From NCBI RefSeq assembly GCF_003217475.1, contig NZ_QJSP01000018.1, positions 58,660-122,659 on the forward strand: 64,000 nucleotides of DNA. The letters are read 5' to 3'. Below the pieces are notes generated by a model, which ran no database searches, was not told the DNA's origin, and worked only from the letters and a program-made list of their open reading frames with translations. Within the stretch, counting starts at the first letter, position 1. Each line of letters opens with the position of its first letter. The stretch comes from Williamsia limnetica (GTDB lineage Bacteria; Actinomycetota; Actinomycetes; Mycobacteriales; Mycobacteriaceae). This document shows, piece by piece, positions 32,299 to 38,900 of the stretch. The position numbers and the translations under genes are program-made.

Positions 32299-32353
32299 TT
32301 CCTGGCGGGATGTCAGAATTGTCGCCACTGGTGTGACACAGAACCTCAGAGGT

Positions 32354-33277
32354 TCAGGGACAGGGCGCCTGATGAGTACGCCCGTAGCCAGGATCGAGCG
32401 CAACCAGCGTCATCCATACCGCGCGCGGGCTACTCGTCACCTGCATGTGGTCGACGTTTGCCGACTCGCAACCCTCTTGGACCCAAATGTTACGAACCTT
32501 GGACCCTCGTGCCGGGTTGAGGAACGCGTTTTCGGGCGGCGTGACCATGGTGTCGTTCTTGGTCGCCAACGCGACGTACGTGACTCCTGGCCGCGTATCC
32601 CCGCCTGCGTTGAGTTGGCGGAGGAACGGCGAGCCCGACATCTGTTCGACGTACGACGGCCCCACGGTCGCAGAAGCGAGTGTGACTACCGGAATTCCGA
32701 GCATCTCAGCGATTGCTCCGAGTTGCTGGTTGAGATTGAAGCTGGTGCCCTGATTGGTACCCGCCAAGCTAACGAGCGTGTGGACAGAGTTTCGTTCGGG
32801 TCTGGCAGCGTCCGACCCGCCGGCTGACTTGAGGTATTCACGGGCGACCAATGCGCCTTGCGAGTGTCCGATCAGGTCGACCTGGCGACCACTTGTCGCA
32901 GCTCGCACCTTCGACACGAAGCCAGCAAGTGTTCTGGCTGACCGGCTGATCGTGTTGCCGCCGACCATGTCGAGCAGATTCTCGCCGGTGCTCAGGTCCC
33001 TGGTTCCGTAGTTGAGCGCGAAGACGCAGTACCCCTGCGACTTCAACGTTGGTGAGAGGGTGTCCCATGTGGTGACCATGTTGGCCCAGGTGCCGTGCAC
33101 TAAGACAACGGGCCGGGGGTGTTCGGGAGCCGGTATGCAGGACCAATCGTTGGCCCCTGCAGGTGGAGCGTCGGGTGCGGGAGCTGCCGTGGCCGGGGCT
33201 GCGAATCCGGCTAGAAGGGCGACGCTGAGGAGAATCGTGGCAAACACGCCAGACCTGCGACTAGCTTCGTCCGACAT
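32354..33277 (-). CDS. Secreted alpha/beta-hydrolase lipase or esterase
   Basis: This 307-aa protein is a secreted lipase-like hydrolase (class 2 lipase type) that would cleave acyl esters outside the membrane. An N-terminal signal peptide has a hydrophobic stretch at about residues 11-26 and an AxA site near residue 32. The oxyanion strand VVLVHGTW lies at 57-64, the nucleophile elbow GHSQG at 137-141 (Ser139), and Asp242 and His277 are the likely remaining triad members. Four cysteines in the mature part could form disulfides. The start ATG has a strong GGAGGA site 6 bases upstream. The gene converges on the NRPS gene across only 55 bp. A role in processing the peptide is possible but not shown. 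Confidence 0.9.
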   Translation of the reverse strand: MSDEASRRSGVFATILLSVALLAGFAAPATAAPAPDAPPAGANDWSCIPAPEHPRPVVLVHGTWANMVTTWDTLSPTLKSQGYCVFALNYGTRDLSTGENLLDMVGGNTISRSARTLAGFVSKVRAATSGRQVDLIGHSQGALVAREYLKSAGGSDAARPERNSVHTLVSLAGTNQGTSFNLNQQLGAIAEMLGIPVVTLASATVGPSYVEQMSGSPFLRQLNAGGDTRPGVTYVALATKNDTMVTPPENAFLNPARGSKVRNIWVQEGCESANVDHMQVTSSPRAVWMTLVALDPGYGRTHQAPCP

Positions 33278-33466
33278 AAATATTCCTCCGCACCATCAAT
33301 CGACCGGGGCCCGCCGTTTGGGGCTCGCATCCAATGGTGACACGAGCTGCAGGTCGGATCATATTCGGTCAAGCCGGATCAATCGGATTGTGAGGCAATT
33401 CAGACGGCTCGGACATCCGTTGCGATGAGCCACGAGAGAGTGGATCGCCACAGCGTGGTTCGGTAA

Positions 33467-34339
33467 TCATGCTCGCGTGGTGTCGTACGGCAGTACCCGT
33501 TGTTTGTGTTTAGAGAACAATTGACGAAGCGAATAGTGTCCCGTTGCCGGATTCCACGCTCGTGAAGGAACCCAGAAGACCCGATGCATGATCCGCATGG
33601 TCCTGACCTCGGCCCGCGACCGCTTGGCCTCTGCCGTCATCCCCCGTGCCTCATAGGTGGCCGGCATGTAGGCGGTGAACTTCGCGTAGGTTTTGGTATC
33701 CGAAAGCATCCGACGACCCGAGGCGCTTATCGCCATACCGGGGACGTAAACATTCCGCTGACCGATTTCCTTCACGCAGAGGGTGATGTCGAGGTCGTCG
33801 AAGATGCCGTTCTGCTCAAGCAATAGTGGCCTGATTTGCTTCCAGGTACTTGCCCGCACCGCCATGTTCGCGCCGAAAAGCGACGGAACATCCCCGTTGT
33901 TCTTCTGCGCCTGATCGAACGCGATGTTGAGCAATTTCTTGTGGATGAACTGCAGCGGCATGTCGTACTGATCGAAGAAACCGGTGCCGGCCCCGATCGA
34001 GTCATCTGCGTTGGCAAAGAAGGTGCGGACTGCCGCCGCCCAGCCGGGCTTGGCTCGCGCGTCTGCGTCGAGGCGTCCGATGATATCGCCCTTGGCGACA
34101 TCAAAGCCTGCGTTGCGAGCGGCGATCACGCCACGCTTGGTCTCCTTGATCATGCGAAGTTGCGGGATTTTCGCGTAAAAACCGGCCACGATATCGGCCG
34201 TCTCGTCGGTGGAATTATTGTCGACGACAATGATCTCTTCGATGTCCGCCAACTCGGTGAGCAGGGATTCGAGGAGCCATCCGATGGTTTCTGCCTCGTT
34301 GTACGCGGGAATGGCCAGCGATAGGGTCGGCTGAGTCAT
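33467..34339 (-). CDS. GT2-family glycosyltransferase
   Basis: This is a soluble family 2 (GT-A fold) glycosyltransferase of 290 aa from the chosen start. The N-terminus LSLAIPAYNEAETIGWLLESL is the nucleotide-sugar-binding strand and helix. VVDNNSTDET follows, and RLDADARAKPGW carries the DxD-type metal motif. No membrane segment is evident. An upstream in-frame ATG at 34379-34381 would add 14 residues without family similarity and lacks a ribosome-binding site, so I prefer the ATG at 34337-34339, although its own site is weak too. It could glycosylate the NRPS product or a cell-envelope acceptor; the sequence does not decide. Confidence 0.85.
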   Translation of the reverse strand: MTQPTLSLAIPAYNEAETIGWLLESLLTELADIEEIIVVDNNSTDETADIVAGFYAKIPQLRMIKETKRGVIAARNAGFDVAKGDIIGRLDADARAKPGWAAAVRTFFANADDSIGAGTGFFDQYDMPLQFIHKKLLNIAFDQAQKNNGDVPSLFGANMAVRASTWKQIRPLLLEQNGIFDDLDITLCVKEIGQRNVYVPGMAISASGRRMLSDTKTYAKFTAYMPATYEARGMTAEAKRSRAEVRTMRIMHRVFWVPSRAWNPATGHYSLRQLFSKHKQRVLPYDTTRA

Positions 34340-34515
34340 GCGCCGGAGTATTCCACAGTTGGGCCCATGTGCTCGTCCCATGAATGTGCCAAAAAGGCTC
34401 TGACATCGCCCTTACTCGACAGTAGGTACAGTTACGCGCCCCTCGAATCTGACGGGCAAAAATGACTCTCAAGCTCAGTTATTTGTGATCTGTTATTTAC
34501 CTCCGCTAAGCCTCT

Positions 34516-34550
34516 GACCTGCAGTGATGCAGGTCATAAGAAATCTTATG
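34516..34550. promoter_or_regulatory. Two abutting perfect palindromes in a divergent intergenic region
   Basis: The 308-bp gap 34340-34647 separates the leftward glycosyltransferase from the rightward 115-aa gene. It contains two perfect inverted repeats sharing one base. The first is GACCTGCA/TGCAGGTC with a 4-base spacer (34516-34535). The second is CATAAGA/TCTTATG with a 2-base spacer (34535-34550). Both genes start away from this point, so an operator pair is more likely than terminators. No other gene is visible in the gap. Confidence 0.6.
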
Positions 34551-34647
34551 GTTTTCCTGCAGACAGGGACTGTGGAGGTGCTGTACACATGTCACCATTA
34601 ATGAACAGCGCAATCGAGCGTTGAGCAGACACCGAAGGTAGATCATC

Positions 34648-34995
34648 GTGAGCGATTTGATCCCAACGTCAGGGCACCCTGTGGATACGGGCGTTTCTGC
34701 CGTCGCCGTCATCGAGAAGGTCGCGGCAACGCGTCCCGCTCGGGTCGCGGCAGAGTTCGGCGACGACTTCGTCACTTACGGGCGACTGAACTCGACGATC
34801 CAGGCGTACCGAGTCGTGATGGATGCCCATGGCATGGGCGAGCAAGCCGCTGTCTTCGCTGCCGTGCTGGGCACACTGCCGGGGCTGGCGGATGAGACTC
34901 CCGGCCGCGTCACCGATCGGGTTGCAGACATTTTGCGTGCCATCACCGGGGACACCGAGTGGGCACACATCGAGGAGAGCCGGCAGGTCGGCTGA
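34648..34995 (+). CDS. Free-standing truncated adenylation-like protein (115 aa)
   Basis: This small soluble protein resembles the N-terminal 60 residues of an NRPS adenylation domain: AVIEKVAATRPARVAAEFG, then FVTYGRLN and GMGEQAAVFAAVL. It continues with GTLPGLADETPGRV and a helical tail ending ITGDTEW. The same non-canonical continuation occurs in the two inserts at 7606-7920 and 14461-14742 of the NRPS. It lacks the phosphate-binding loop and all pocket residues, so it cannot be an enzyme of that family. The GTG start at 34648 has an AAGG site about 10 bases upstream. I do not know a named family for it. A scaffold, chaperone or MbtH-like helper of the synthetase is conceivable, but that is inference. 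Confidence 0.75.
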   Translation: MSDLIPTSGHPVDTGVSAVAVIEKVAATRPARVAAEFGDDFVTYGRLNSTIQAYRVVMDAHGMGEQAAVFAAVLGTLPGLADETPGRVTDRVADILRAITGDTEWAHIEESRQVG

Positions 34996-35009
34996 CCTGA
35001 CAGCAGTAG

Positions 35010-35744
35010 TCACTCCCCGAACTGCGCGAGTATCCCGCTGTACGTCTTCGGCGGCGGGGGCGCGAGCTCGCCGGATGACGCAGGTGCGGCCTGCATCGTG
35101 ACCAGTGATTGCAACAGCAGCGTTCCTGCGGCCACACCGTCTATGACGGGTATCCCGATCTTTTGACTGATCAGATGAGCCAGGTCGGCCATACCGGCGC
35201 AGCCCAGCACGATGGCGTCGGAGCCGTCGTTCTCGGCGGCCGCCCGGCAGGCATCGATGAGGATCGCGGCGGTGTCGGGGTTGGTCTCGAGTTCCAGCAC
35301 CGGGATCTCGCAGGCGTGGATGCCGCGGCAGCGCTTGCTCATTCCGTAGCGCTCACTCAACTCCTCTGCGCGGCCGATTGTCCTGCCCAAGGTGGTGACC
35401 ACGGAGAACCCTCGTCCGAGCAGGGACGCGACGTGCATCGCGGCTTCCGCGATCCCGATCACCGGAACCGGTGAGATCTCACGCGCGGCGTCCAGGCCCG
35501 GATCGCCGAAGCACGCCACCAGATAGCCGTCGGCGGGTGTTTCGCTGCGCTGACTCCGGATGATCGCATCGAGTAGTCCTGGCACCGCCAGGGCCTCGTC
35601 GTAATGGGATTCGATCGAAGCCGGACCCATCGTCGGGGTGACGCCGACGATCTCGGTCCCCGGCCCGGCGACCGATCGGGCGGCAGCAGCGATCTGATCG
35701 GTCATCGCGGCGGTCGTATTCGGGTTGATCACGCTCAGTAGCAC
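35010..35744 (-). CDS. Aspartate/glutamate/hydantoin racemase family protein
   Basis: This 244-aa cytoplasmic protein belongs to the Asp/Glu/hydantoin racemase superfamily and probably racemizes hydantoins or allantoin by a two-cysteine mechanism. The N-terminus LLSVINPNTT is typical of the family. The catalytic cysteines are Cys78 in VACFGDPG and Cys182 in VLGCAGM. The GTG at 35742-35744 was chosen because AAGGA lies 7 bases upstream and the family similarity starts exactly there. The open frame continues to 36212 but those residues mirror the permease gene. It lies downstream of the NCS1 permease, separated by a hairpin. Confidence 0.88.
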   Translation of the reverse strand: MLLSVINPNTTAAMTDQIAAAARSVAGPGTEIVGVTPTMGPASIESHYDEALAVPGLLDAIIRSQRSETPADGYLVACFGDPGLDAAREISPVPVIGIAEAAMHVASLLGRGFSVVTTLGRTIGRAEELSERYGMSKRCRGIHACEIPVLELETNPDTAAILIDACRAAAENDGSDAIVLGCAGMADLAHLISQKIGIPVIDGVAAGTLLLQSLVTMQAAPASSGELAPPPPKTYSGILAQFGE

Positions 35745-35772
35745 GCACCCATCCTTCCATCGGTGCCGAAAA

Positions 35773-35823
35773 TGGGGCCTTCTGGCGAAGAAAACCGCAG
35801 GTCGCGGTCGCCAGAAGGCCCCA
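35773..35823 (-). terminator. Long hairpin between permease and racemase genes
   Basis: A perfect 16-bp inverted repeat has arms TGGGGCCTTCTGGCGA (35773-35788) and TCGCCAGAAGGCCCCA (35808-35823). The 19-base loop contains a further small ACCGC/GCGGT stem. On the minus strand it begins 14 bases after the permease stop and is followed directly by TTTT, so it should terminate or attenuate transcription between the two genes. Confidence 0.75.
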
Positions 35824-35836
35824 TGATCGGAAGTTG

Positions 35837-37381
35837 TCAGACTTCGGCGGTGGCCGTGCGGGTTCCGTAGATCAACTCTTTCGGCAGCATCCTCATGCCG
35901 ACCATGTACATCACGAAGCCGATGGCGGCACCGATGAACCACGTGAAGCTCGCCTGGTAGGCGGTACCCCAGATGACCACGCCGATCGGGATCAGCGCGC
36001 CCACGATGGTGGCCGCCACCGCCACCGGGTTGACGCCGCCCCGGAAGTAGTAGGTCGACGTCTCGTCCATGGTGAACAGATCGTCGACGATGATCTTCTG
36101 CTTCTTGATCAGGTAGTAGTCGGCGATCAGGATGCCGAACAGTGGTCCGATGACAGCTCCGAGGGTGTCCAGTGTGTAGTGGATCGCGTCGGGATTGTTG
36201 TAGAGGTTCCATGGCGTGATCAGGATGGAACCGACTGCGGCGATCATGCCGCCGGTCCGCCAGGTGATCTTCGTCGGGGCGACATTCGAGAAGTCGAATG
36301 CGGGGGAGACGAAGTTGGCGACGATGTTGATGCCGATGGTGGCGATGGCGAAGGTCAACACTCCGAGAACGGCCGCGGTGGTGTTGTCGATCTTGTCGAC
36401 GATGTGCACCGGGTCGGTGATGATGTTGCCCTCACCGTCTTTACCGATCACGGTGGCGCCGGCCGAGACCGTGCAGACAACGAGGATGGAGAAGAACAGG
36501 AAGTTCACCGGCAGGCCCCAGAAGTTGCCCTTCTTCACATCGCCGTACGTCTTGGCATAACGCGAGAAGTCGCCGAAGTTGAGCATCGGCCCGGAGAAGT
36601 AGGACACCACCAGCGCGATGGCTGAAATGAGTGCGGTGATCGATGCCCAACCCGTTTTGCTCGGCCCCACAGACAGATCGAAGCTGACATTGTCCCAGCC
36701 GGCTTTCCAGATCAGATAGCCGGCGAGGATGACCATGACCACATAAACGGCGGGGCCACAGAAGTCGATGAATTTGCGGATGGTCTCCATGCCGTTCCAG
36801 AACACGACTGCCTGCAGGACCCACATGAGCATGAACCCTGCCCAGCCCAGCGGGGACAGGCCGAGGAATGCCATATCGCCGCTCTCGCTGTACTTTTCGA
36901 GCGACGGCCAGAACTTGAGGGCGAGCAAGCCGAATGCCACCGAGGCGAGATAGGTCTGAATTCCGTACCAGGCCACGGCAATCAGACCGCGGATGATCGC
37001 CGGGATGTTGGCGCCCCGAACACCGAAAGCCACCCGGGTCGTCACCGGGTAGGGCACACCGGCCTGTTGCGATGGTTTGGCGACCAGATTGCACAGGACA
37101 TTGACGATGACGATGCCGACGACCAGTGCGACCAGCACCTGCCAGGCAGCGATGCCGAGCGCAAACAGACTGCCCGCGAACACATATCCGCCGACGCTGT
37201 GCACGTCTGACATCCAGAACGCGAAGATGTTGTACCAGGTCCAGCTCTGGTTCTTCAGTGGCGCGAGATCTTCGTTGGTCAGGCGCTGGTCGTAGCTGAG
37301 CTTGATCACGCTCTCGCCCGCACCGTTGTTGTGGCTTGTGGGTACCTCGGGATCCGATCCCGACGTCTTGACCTCTGTCAT
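35837..37381 (-). CDS. NCS1-family nucleobase/hydantoin/allantoin permease
   Basis: This 514-aa inner-membrane protein is an NCS1 secondary transporter with about twelve hydrophobic helices. The family signature appears near residues 37-66: NEDLAPLKNQSWTWYNIFAF followed by WMSDVHSVGGY. Typical internal sequences such as VPYPVTTRVAFGVRGANIPA and FSRYAK are present. The substrate should be a hydantoin, allantoin, purine or pyrimidine base; the downstream racemase favours a hydantoin or allantoin. The ATG has an AGGGAAAG site upstream. The gene sits between its likely GntR regulator, with an 18-bp palindrome, and the racemase. No hydantoinase or carbamoylase is visible in the window. Confidence 0.92.
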   Translation of the reverse strand: MTEVKTSGSDPEVPTSHNNGAGESVIKLSYDQRLTNEDLAPLKNQSWTWYNIFAFWMSDVHSVGGYVFAGSLFALGIAAWQVLVALVVGIVIVNVLCNLVAKPSQQAGVPYPVTTRVAFGVRGANIPAIIRGLIAVAWYGIQTYLASVAFGLLALKFWPSLEKYSESGDMAFLGLSPLGWAGFMLMWVLQAVVFWNGMETIRKFIDFCGPAVYVVMVILAGYLIWKAGWDNVSFDLSVGPSKTGWASITALISAIALVVSYFSGPMLNFGDFSRYAKTYGDVKKGNFWGLPVNFLFFSILVVCTVSAGATVIGKDGEGNIITDPVHIVDKIDNTTAAVLGVLTFAIATIGINIVANFVSPAFDFSNVAPTKITWRTGGMIAAVGSILITPWNLYNNPDAIHYTLDTLGAVIGPLFGILIADYYLIKKQKIIVDDLFTMDETSTYYFRGGVNPVAVAATIVGALIPIGVVIWGTAYQASFTWFIGAAIGFVMYMVGMRMLPKELIYGTRTATAEV

Positions 37382-37403
37382 GGGCTTTCCCTGCTGTCGG
37401 TGT

Positions 37404-37436
37404 GAACCGGTTACCCGGTTCTCCAGTGGCTGAGAA
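37404..37436 (-). promoter_or_regulatory. Structured 5' leader of the permease gene
   Basis: On the minus strand the leader contains GAACCGGGTAACCGGTTC (37421 down to 37404), a perfect 7-bp stem closed by a GTAA tetraloop of the GNRA class. Just upstream, TTCTC and GAGAA can form another 5-bp stem (37436 down to 37419). The two stems share three bases and so are mutually exclusive. The structure ends 22 bases before the start codon. It does not match a riboswitch class that I can name. Confidence 0.5.
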
Positions 37437-37506
37437 AAACCTAAGTCTCCGATGTTGCACTCGGATTACATGCGTAACAAATTGCCGGCGACAAGTGCAG
37501 GGAACG

Positions 37507-37533
37507 GAATATATTCGCAGAATATATTCTGCG
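37507..37533. promoter_or_regulatory. Operator-like palindromes upstream of the permease operon
   Basis: The 10-bp palindrome GAATATATTC occurs twice, at 37507-37516 and 37520-37529. The second copy is the centre of the perfect 18-bp palindrome CGCAGAATATATTCTGCG (37516-37533). It lies about 125 bp upstream of the permease start and just downstream of the GntR gene, so it is the natural candidate for that regulator's binding site. Confidence 0.65.
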
Positions 37534-37562
37534 AGAGAGGGTGATTCGCTCCGATCAAATCT

Positions 37563-38294
37563 TCAGAGCTCATCGGCTGAGGCCGGATCCTCGCCGGCGA
37601 CATTCAGCTGGGCTGCGGTCTCGATGATGACCGACTCGAGCCTGCGATGGTGTTCCTGGGCGACGGCGATGAGTTCGGCGACGTCTCGGCGAGCCATCGC
37701 GTCGATCATCTTCTCGTGGTCACTGTGCAGCTGTAGTTGCGTCGGGCCGGTTGCACCCTGCATGACCTGAAAAGGTTCGGTGATATCCCAGGTGGAGTCG
37801 AACATGTTGAGCAATCGGTGCATGCCGCAGGGGTTGGCAAGCGCTTGATGAAAGCGTCGCGAATGTACGTGATAGGCCCGGCGATCCCCGGAGATGGTCG
37901 CCTCCTGGAGGGCTTCGTGTTCGGCGCGGGCGCGGTCGAGGTCGGCGACGGTTGCCAGTTCGCATGCGCGGGTGAGTGCGGCCTGCTCGAGCACGCCCCG
38001 AACGAAGTAGATCTCTCGGAGTTCGGTCAACGTCAGCTGCGCGACGAAATATCCGCCCCCGGTCCGGTGGCCCACCAGGCCCTCGCCGATGAGGGTTTTG
38101 AGCGCCTCGCGAACCGGGATGGCGCTGACTCCGAACAGCTCTGCGACCTCGCCGACGGGAATTGCGGAACCGGGCGCCGCGCTCCCGTCGAGAATGACCC
38201 GCCGTAGTTCGCCGAGCACGCTGGCCTGGGCGCTGCCGGAACGCTCTCCGTTCAGGTACGAGACCAGCGGGCGATGTGGATGATGCGGCGGCAC
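37563..38294 (-). CDS. GntR-family (FadR/FCD) transcriptional regulator
   Basis: This 243-aa regulator has an N-terminal winged helix-turn-helix (about residues 22-90, including EVAELFGVSAIPVREALKTL) and a C-terminal all-helical FCD ligand-binding domain. The GTG start at 38292-38294 has an AAGGA site close upstream. It lies upstream of, and parallel to, the permease and racemase genes, so it most likely controls them in response to the transported compound or a metabolite. The palindromes at 37507-37533 are the likely target. The final six residues overlap nothing. Confidence 0.92.
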   Translation of the reverse strand: MPPHHPHRPLVSYLNGERSGSAQASVLGELRRVILDGSAAPGSAIPVGEVAELFGVSAIPVREALKTLIGEGLVGHRTGGGYFVAQLTLTELREIYFVRGVLEQAALTRACELATVADLDRARAEHEALQEATISGDRRAYHVHSRRFHQALANPCGMHRLLNMFDSTWDITEPFQVMQGATGPTQLQLHSDHEKMIDAMARRDVAELIAVAQEHHRRLESVIIETAAQLNVAGEDPASADEL

Positions 38295-38385
38295 GACTTC
38301 CTTCGGGCGATGACGTGAGGACGATGTTCGCCGAATCTTAGGCCCATCTGTGCCGCTCGGCCTCCCGAGACCTGCGTTCGGGGTT

Positions 38386-38874
38386 TTACGCCGGCGTCAC
38401 CCAGGTCGTGATGTCGCAGTGCACGACCTCGACGCCGCTGTGGTCCGTGATCGTGATGTTCACGGTGACGTCGCGGCCCTCGGTGATCTCGGCCCAGTCG
38501 AGTGGTTCCGCGATCGTCGCCACCGCGCGCAGCCCGGTCTTCGCTTTGGTCAGGTACTGGCTTGTCATCGCCTTGGGAATCCATCGGTGGGTGGTGGGGG
38601 TGCTGGCCTCCATCAGCATCCCCATGGCCGTCTCGGCCAGATTGCACGCGGCGATCGCATGAAAGGTACCGAGGTGGTTGCGGATCCCGAACCATCTCGG
38701 CGCGGTCACCTCGCAATAGCCGGGTTCCATCGTTTTGACGTACGGCAGGATCGTCGCGAAGTAGGGGACTCGGACGCACATGCCCACCGAGAAGAGGGCG
38801 GCGCCGAGGCGACCCTCCGGGAGTTTCTGCCGAAAGCGATAGGTGGGGCCGGACAGGGAGCTCGTGGTGGTCAT
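38386..38874 (-). CDS. DUF4442 hotdog-fold protein
   Basis: This 162-aa cytoplasmic protein matches the DUF4442 (YiiD-C-like) hotdog-fold family, related to acyl-CoA thioesterases. Family features include PYFATILPYVKTMEPGYCEV near residues 37-56 and FHAIAACNLAETAMG near 71-85, which forms the central helix. A thioesterase role on acyl-CoA substrates is likely by fold only. A palindrome lies 11 bases upstream of the start and may bind a TetR-type regulator of lipid metabolism. Confidence 0.88.
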   Translation of the reverse strand: MTTTSSLSGPTYRFRQKLPEGRLGAALFSVGMCVRVPYFATILPYVKTMEPGYCEVTAPRWFGIRNHLGTFHAIAACNLAETAMGMLMEASTPTTHRWIPKAMTSQYLTKAKTGLRAVATIAEPLDWAEITEGRDVTVNITITDHSGVEVVHCDITTWVTPA

Positions 38875-38884
38875 GGGGGCTTAT

Positions 38885-38900
38885 CTTACTGCCCGGTAAG
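38885..38900. promoter_or_regulatory. TetR-type operator candidate CTTACTGCCCGGTAAG
   Basis: CTTAC and GTAAG form 5-bp arms around six bases, immediately after the stop of the upstream membrane-protein gene and 11 bases before the DUF4442 start. Similar TTAC-N-GTAA sites are used by TetR-family regulators of fatty-acid genes in actinobacteria. The assignment is inference from motif and context. Confidence 0.4.

Noticed and set aside
16..32298. GTG at 16 as the start of the NRPS gene
   Set aside because: The frame is open upstream to base 1 and already encodes a core adenylation motif, so the gene starts outside the window.
35834..36625. 263-codon plus-strand frame opposite the permease
   Set aside because: Its composition (Asp, Gly, His, Arg rich) is that of an antisense shadow, and the permease on the other strand is unambiguous.
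37382..37480. TPP-like riboswitch before the permease (CTGAGA and AGGGAA-like pieces)
   Set aside because: The CTGAGA piece is on the wrong strand relative to the gene and the conserved TPP core does not assemble; only an unnamed structured leader is reported.
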